Source: Candidatus Leptofilum proximum
GTDB taxonomy: Bacteria > Chloroflexota > Anaerolineae > Promineifilales > Promineifilaceae
Assembly (NCBI GenBank): GCA_016710325.1
Contig: JADJXK010000002.1
Location: forward strand, 1,240,001 to 1,304,000
Length of the DNA: 64,000 bases
Direction: 5' to 3'
Shown here piece by piece: positions 59,818 to 64,000 of this stretch (its first letter is position 1; every line of letters starts with the position of its first letter). The position numbers and the translations under genes were made by a program. The notes under the pieces were generated by a model. It did no database searches, was not told where the DNA came from, and worked only from the letters and a program-made list of their open reading frames with translations.

Positions 59818-60371
59818 CTTATTGCCTTGGCTGAACGAAGCATCAAATATAGTGCCAGGCCAGTTAGCAATTGGAAAGTCAATGCGCCACTGACGCCAAA
59901 CACAGACCATTTGGGGCTGAGGTCAACACCAGCGGCGCGTGTCACAAACCATCCCAGAGCCCAACCGACAGCTACAACTCCAATCCAGATGGCCGATTGA
60001 GGCAAGGGTACGATTTGGCGAAGGACAATGTACTGCGTAATGCCAATGCACAAGCCTGTAATGGCGCCCCGCCACAAGAGTTCGTTGCCAGCCGTCTCAC
60101 TGCCGAGCAGCACCGTACCGATTGCCAGCCCTACAGCCATCCCGATGCTCATGGAGACAGCCCACCAGATGGACAACAATGGTAGTCGTGACTTAAGAAT
60201 AAGCCACTGAACGAGGCCAAGAGTAGCACCAGCAATTGCACCAGCGAATATGGCACGCACAGGGGTGGTGACAGAGCCAACGAGGTTCGCGAGCAATCCG
60301 GCAATCGGGAAACTGAAAAACGCTAAAACCCAGAATAGCCAGAAGCGCCAATTCATAGAAGGTTCTTTCAT
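59814..60371 (-). CDS. Integral membrane protein, unknown
   Basis: A 185-residue protein with five to six predicted transmembrane helices covering nearly the whole chain (first about residues 8-28) and short loops; AGAIAGATLGLVQWLIL is typical of the small Gly/Ala-rich helices. No conserved family motif is recognised. Its stop overlaps the start of the next gene (ATGA), so the two are probably made together as a complex or stress-related membrane pair. Confidence 0.7.
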   Translation of the reverse strand: MKEPSMNWRFWLFWVLAFFSFPIAGLLANLVGSVTTPVRAIFAGAIAGATLGLVQWLILKSRLPLLSIWWAVSMSIGMAVGLAIGTVLLGSETAGNELLWRGAITGLCIGITQYIVLRQIVPLPQSAIWIGVVAVGWALGWFVTRAAGVDLSPKWSVFGVSGALTFQLLTGLALYLMLRSAKAIR

Positions 60372-60471
60372 TGTAGACTCCTTTTAATAATGTGTAAAAC
60401 TAGAATGAGACAGGGTCATAAGTGACATATCTTCAACTTTCAAGGATATGACGAATCCTTCCAGGAAGCAT

Positions 60472-60513
60472 CGGTCAATAAGCGGAGATTTTGCTCCGCC
60501 AGTTGGGGGAGAT
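60472..60513. repeat. GCGGAG hairpin element (copy 2)
   Basis: GGTCAATAAGCGGAGATTTT then GCTCCGCCAGTTGGGGGAGA. GCGGAG (60482-60487) pairs with CTCCGC (60494-60499). It lies 35 bases 3' of the AI-2E-type gene at 60548, the same position as copy 1 relative to its gene. Confidence 0.75.
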
Positions 60514-60547
60514 AAAGACGATTTTCCTCTTTCTGGTCGCTTTTGCT

Positions 60548-61768
60548 TTAGTTGGATGAGGGGGAAAGTTCGTCCAGGGGAAACAAATCACCTTGCTCGG
60601 TCGCCAATTGCAAGATTGGCTCTGCGTTTTCAATTAAAGTTGCTAATCGCGCCATGCTGCTGGTAATCAACGGCGGCGCTTCGTCTAGGGTTTCAATCAT
60701 GGTCCACAGTTTTGCCTGGCGCTCTTTAAGATCCGAGACCTTAGATGAAGCCTCGGAAGCAGCCCGGTGGCTGACCAGGCGGTTCCACAAGATTTGGCAG
60801 GCGGTGGATAAAGGTGGGGCGACCACGATACCGAGGAGGCCATAAGCGTCTGCCAGGGCGATCAGAAAGAGCAGGGTCAGCATAGGATTCTTCTGCTTGC
60901 GGGCAAAAAAGTGGGGTTCAATCCACCATTTCAAAGCCCCGATGATGATGAGTGTGTAAAAGGCCGTCATCAAGCTCAAGGGCACACCAGTCAGTAATCC
61001 CAGCAAAAGAGGGGGCAGCAGCGCCAGGGCTGCGCCAGCCACGGGTATTAACAAGGCAGCCGCGCCGGCAAAGGCCAACAGCGCCGGATAGGGCGATCCC
61101 AATGCCCAGTAACCCAGCCCCAACAGCACGCCGGCCAGCAGACTTTGGGCCACTTCGCTGCGAATGTAAGCGCCCAGGTCTGACTCAATAGTCTGCCAGA
61201 TATCGCGCGCCCTGGTCCGCTGCACTGGTGGCAGCAGCGAAAGCCACAGTCGTTCAAAATGGATTTGATCCATGCTCCAATAAAGGCTCAAGAATAAAAC
61301 AACGATCCCGCTGCTCAGGATCGTAAAAATGCCCTGGGTAAAACCCAGGATAGCGGGCAGCACCAGCTGGCCATTTTCGCCAATCAGCGCCGCAAAAAAG
61401 TCGCTTGGCGGCGGCAGCCGGGTGTCTAGAAACTGTTGCAACGCACTGCCTTGCAGCCAGACGGGCTGCTGCCAGGCATCCTGCACAGACACCTGTTGGG
61501 CCAGCTCCTGGATGCCACGAATGGCGGCTCCGCTGCCGAGAACGAGCAGGAGGCCAAAACTGCCCAGGAGTACCAGGTAGAGCAATATCAGGGCCAGGCG
61601 CACGGCCAGGCTTTGTCCGGCCGGACGCTTGATGAGAGGGCGCGCGGCCGACGCCAGCGCCAATGAGACCAGGACGTAAATGACCACAAGGCGGAACTGC
61701 CAAAATAAAGCCAGCGCCAATAGGGTGGTCATAACGGCCGTTCCCGCCCACAACACCCGTTTTGTCAT
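60548..61768 (-). CDS. AI-2E family transporter (PerM/TqsA-like), copy 1
   Basis: A 406-residue polytopic protein with the family's eight-helix pattern: two helices in the first 60 residues, a long outside loop (about 75-140), then a helical pair near 145-175 and a final group around 215-325. Family motifs include SLLPPVQRTRARDIWQTIE and the loop LPPLLLGLLTGVPLSL. A 75-residue charged C-terminal tail follows (SDLKERQAKLWTMIETLDEA). The function in the family is autoinducer-2 export or Na+/H+ exchange; here the substrate is unknown. Its start overlaps the preceding paralogue by four bases. Confidence 0.88.
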   Translation of the reverse strand: MTKRVLWAGTAVMTTLLALALFWQFRLVVIYVLVSLALASAARPLIKRPAGQSLAVRLALILLYLVLLGSFGLLLVLGSGAAIRGIQELAQQVSVQDAWQQPVWLQGSALQQFLDTRLPPPSDFFAALIGENGQLVLPAILGFTQGIFTILSSGIVVLFLSLYWSMDQIHFERLWLSLLPPVQRTRARDIWQTIESDLGAYIRSEVAQSLLAGVLLGLGYWALGSPYPALLAFAGAAALLIPVAGAALALLPPLLLGLLTGVPLSLMTAFYTLIIIGALKWWIEPHFFARKQKNPMLTLLFLIALADAYGLLGIVVAPPLSTACQILWNRLVSHRAASEASSKVSDLKERQAKLWTMIETLDEAPPLITSSMARLATLIENAEPILQLATEQGDLFPLDELSPSSN

Positions 61769-63042
61769 TCTGCCTCCGCCAGGCCAGCCTGAGCCAGCAG
61801 CATATCCAGATCGTTGGCAATCGCTTCAACCTCGTCCATCAACTGATCCGTTTGCCGCACCGTTTGGTCTGAACCCTCCTGCGTGAGCCGCGCCTGTTTA
61901 CGCAGATCCTGGGCCAGTTCTTGCGCCTCATAACGCAGACGGCTGGCAAAATCACGGCCAACGGCGATCTCCGGCTCGGCGGCTTGCCGATGAAAGACAA
62001 AGCGGTTGAGTAAGATCTGTATCATCGCGGCCAGCGGAATTGCCATAAGCGCGCCAGCCACACCCAGCAAAGAGCTAAACGCAAAAAGCGCCAACAGGGT
62101 GACAAACGGGTTAACCCCCACCGCCTGACGCATGATACGTGGCACCAGCAGACTGTTTTCCAACTGCTGAATTACAACCGTGGCGACAATGACCCAGATC
62201 AACTTATCTGGACCCAGCGACAGGGCCACCAGTGCCGCCGGAATGGCCCCGAGCAGCGGCCCAATGAGCGGGACCGCCTCCATGATGCCAGCCACAAACG
62301 CCAGCACCAGAACATAGGGCAGGCCAATGAGCCAGTAAGCCACCAGCGCCATGAGGCCCACAATCAACATCAAGACGCCCTGCCCGGCAAGGTAGGCACT
62401 CACCTTTGTTTCCATCGCCGCAATAATTTCGCTAATGCTCTCGCGTTGATCCCTCGGTGGCAGCAGCAGCAAGGAGCGGAGAGTACGCGGCCCATCAAGG
62501 GTCCAGTAAGCCGCCAAAAGCAGAATGACAACGGCCGTAAAGAATCCATTCGCCACCGAGGCCACATAACCCAATACCTGTCCCGCCGAATCTAGTATCT
62601 CCTGTCCCGTCTGCTGCACCGGGTCCAGGATTGATAAAGCATCGGGCAGAATCGCTCTCAGAACCACCGTCAATTGATTCGGATTCTCAAGCGTCCAGCC
62701 GTACACGCTTTGGTAATAACCAGGTATAGCGGCTGCAATTGTGGTGCTTTGCTCGGCAATCAGGGGGAATAACAACAGCACGAAGCCAGTGAGCAAGGCC
62801 AGCAGCAGCAGATACACCAGGCTGACGCCCGCTTTCTGGGGCAGCCCGCGCCGCTGGAGCCAAAGCACCATTGGCCTGAGGATGGTGCCAATCACCACCG
62901 CCACAAACAAGATGAAAATGACCTGGTAAAAGCGATAGAGCAGCCAGAAGCTCAGGCCAACGGCCGTGAGGACAAGCGTAGCCCAGGCAACCCGCCAGAA
63001 CGTCCAGTTAGCCAGGGGTGCAGGTGAAGAAGGTGTCATCAT
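61765..63042 (-). CDS. AI-2E family transporter (PerM/TqsA-like), copy 2
   Basis: A 425-residue paralogue of the next gene, read first on the minus strand. It has the same membrane layout: helices near residues 15-60, an outside loop, then about 150-350 with GLMALVAYWLIGLPYVLVLA and AGIMEAVPLIGPLLGAIPAAL (the family EAVPxIGP motif). A 65-residue charged coiled tail ends in LDMLLAQAGLAEAE. Tandem copies with overlapping ends suggest a heteromeric transporter or recent duplication. Confidence 0.9.
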   Translation of the reverse strand: MMTPSSPAPLANWTFWRVAWATLVLTAVGLSFWLLYRFYQVIFILFVAVVIGTILRPMVLWLQRRGLPQKAGVSLVYLLLLALLTGFVLLLFPLIAEQSTTIAAAIPGYYQSVYGWTLENPNQLTVVLRAILPDALSILDPVQQTGQEILDSAGQVLGYVASVANGFFTAVVILLLAAYWTLDGPRTLRSLLLLPPRDQRESISEIIAAMETKVSAYLAGQGVLMLIVGLMALVAYWLIGLPYVLVLAFVAGIMEAVPLIGPLLGAIPAALVALSLGPDKLIWVIVATVVIQQLENSLLVPRIMRQAVGVNPFVTLLALFAFSSLLGVAGALMAIPLAAMIQILLNRFVFHRQAAEPEIAVGRDFASRLRYEAQELAQDLRKQARLTQEGSDQTVRQTDQLMDEVEAIANDLDMLLAQAGLAEAE

Positions 63043-63069
63043 CTCGTTAAAGGAAGCGACCGGAAAACT

Positions 63070-63408
63070 TTATCTGTGCCATGGCGCTTCGGGAACGCCA
63101 TGCAGAAAGGCGACAAAAACCAGGTCTTCAGCATCGGCGCGAATGGCGTGTGGCTCGCCTGTGTCCAAAATCAACAGCGTGCCAGGGCCAAAACGTTGTT
63201 CCTGCCCATCACCGCCGGAAAAAAGCCCCGTCCCGGCGAGGATCATAATATAGACGGGGGAATGGGGAGCTGTATGTTCTTGTTGAACGGATTGGCCGGG
63301 TTTGAGCGTGAATCGTAAGATACGGCCGTTTTCGTCCACAAAAAGTGGTTCAGCAAAGGGATCCTTATCGTGAAAAACCCAGTTGTCGTGTAAGGGGATA
63401 GCTAACAT
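63070..63408 (-). CDS. Cupin-domain protein
   Basis: A 112-residue small beta-barrel. ATG 63408 has AAGGA before it and is preferred over a GTG at 63444. The two cupin motifs are visible: around RFTLKPGQSVQQEHTAPHSPVY (His-rich metal site) and FGPGTLLILDTGEPHAIRAD. Single-domain cupins often bind metal and a small acid, or act as sensors. No catalytic assignment is possible. It lies between the YtxH-like gene and the AI-2E pair, in the same orientation. Confidence 0.85.
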   Translation of the reverse strand: MLAIPLHDNWVFHDKDPFAEPLFVDENGRILRFTLKPGQSVQQEHTAPHSPVYIMILAGTGLFSGGDGQEQRFGPGTLLILDTGEPHAIRADAEDLVFVAFLHGVPEAPWHR

Positions 63409-63456
63409 AAATGTATTCCTTGTGTTTCTGGCTCCGGTCGACACTTAAACGGGTAA

Positions 63457-63846
63457 TCAGGCTTTGTGAACGGCCGTTTTTCCAGCTTCAATCACCGGTC
63501 CCCAACGATCTTTTTGGTCACCAAGCGCATCTTGGACGCGCTCTTGAAGATCTTCAACCTGCTCGTGGATACTCGTCGAGACCTGGTTCGCTTTATCCTG
63601 AACCTGCTCAACCTTGTGTTTTACCGTTTTGGCCGTTTGCTTGCGCACTTTCTGGCCCTTCCGCAGGAGCTGTTTGCGGGTCTTTTTACCTGATTGCGGC
63701 GCCATCAGCAGCATCACCCCCGCCCCAGCTACGCTGCCCAGCAGGAGTCCGCCTACAAACAAAAAACCGGCTAAAAAACCACTTAATTGTTCCTGACCTG
63801 ATTCTCGTTGTGAGGTTCTCACTTCAGATATTCGTTTTTGGGACAT
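63457..63846 (-). CDS. YtxH-like membrane-anchored protein
   Basis: A 129-residue protein from ATG 63846 with GAGG upstream; a GTG at 63909 is an alternative. One transmembrane helix lies at about residues 22-45 (FLAGFLFVGGLLLGSVAGAG), followed by LMAPQSGKKTRKQLLRKG, the YtxH signature. A long charged helix with VEQVQDKANQVSTSIHEQVE follows, like an LEA-type stress protein. It probably protects membranes or proteins under stress. Function in the family is poorly known. Confidence 0.8.
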   Translation of the reverse strand: MSQKRISEVRTSQRESGQEQLSGFLAGFLFVGGLLLGSVAGAGVMLLMAPQSGKKTRKQLLRKGQKVRKQTAKTVKHKVEQVQDKANQVSTSIHEQVEDLQERVQDALGDQKDRWGPVIEAGKTAVHKA

Positions 63847-63941
63847 TTTTAGTACCTCTTTGTATTCACCCTCCCGAAGGATTTGCCCTCTGGGAGGGTG
63901 GTAACTCACCAGCGACCGGCTGGGTCTTCATATCAATACGG

Positions 63942-64000
63942 TTAACGCCGGCGCAGCCCACCCCCACGCAAGAGGCTGACAAGCGCCAAAAGAATGATGG
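63942..64000 (-). CDS. C-terminal end of a small membrane protein (partial, right edge)
   Basis: The minus strand shows an open frame entering from the right edge and ending at TAA 63942-63944. The visible tail is IILLALVSLLRGGGLRRR, a hydrophobic helix followed by basic residues, typical of short one- or two-helix membrane proteins. Too little is visible to name it. Confidence 0.4.
   Translation of the reverse strand, partial: IILLALVSLLRGGGLRRR

Overview
The window is a gene-dense bacterial chromosome segment of roughly 55-60 % GC (by eye). The gene set suggests a Chloroflexota genome, probably an Anaerolineae/Ardenticatenia-like lineage. This is inference from gene content, not from a marker gene: very large AAA/TPR regulators with cyclase or BTAD domains, a GAF-PP2C-HATPase/STAS/kinase partner-switching cluster, L,D-transpeptidase and amidase genes, and many intergenic low-complexity hairpins. 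No rRNA, CRISPR array, transposase, integrase or replication origin was seen.

Layout. 1-3.9 kb: the 3' part (in transcription terms) of a giant cyclase/AAA/TPR regulator running off the left edge. 4.3-7.3 kb: a molybdopterin oxidoreductase and an Ogt alkyltransferase. 7.3-8.3 kb: an AT-rich insert with HicAB and a DUF6941-like protein. 8.4-14.5 kb: TraB-family protein, ABC exporter, FtsH and a sigma factor, all on the minus strand. 14.8-16.7 kb: two coupled cell-wall enzymes. 16.8-20.2 kb: purA behind a structured leader ending in a terminator, then a long, eukaryote-like purH. 20.3-28.4 kb: a lipoprotein, an HD hydrolase, an AAA/winged-helix regulator, a tiny secreted peptide gene, a TPR protein, an NB-ARC regulator, a degenerate DJ-1 protein and an unknown. 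28.5-35 kb: ABC-F, Bax-inhibitor protein, and an acyl-CoA ligase / KAS III-like / SDR set, then tRNA-Pro. 35.1-44.5 kb: SARP-type regulator, membrane protein, diheme cytochrome, cNMP-patatin, membrane protein behind a structured leader, and a globin-Rieske-Rieske fusion. 44.6-50.3 kb: partner-switching signalling genes and an FAD oxidoreductase. 50.4-58.9 kb: a damaged second tRNA-Pro, GH130, a glycosyltransferase fusion, a tectonin-LysM protein, an orphan GroEL and a cluster of small response-regulator and unknown genes. 59-64 kb: membrane proteins, two AI-2E-type permeases, a cupin, a YtxH-like protein and a partial gene at the edge.

Two genome-scale patterns stand out. First, the palindrome ACGGCCGT is hugely over-represented (18 copies in the first 7.3 kb, where well under one is expected), reminiscent of cyanobacterial HIP1. 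It is absent from the HicAB insert and sparse from 50.3 to 61.7 kb. Second, about ten unrelated low-complexity monomers are each arranged as forward units, a short spacer and reverse-complement units. They lie between genes, supply stop codons to several genes and are translated in frame in domain linkers. These two patterns, the globin-Rieske-Rieske fusion, the tiny secreted peptide beside TPR/NB-ARC regulators, and the two structured leaders are the best leads here.
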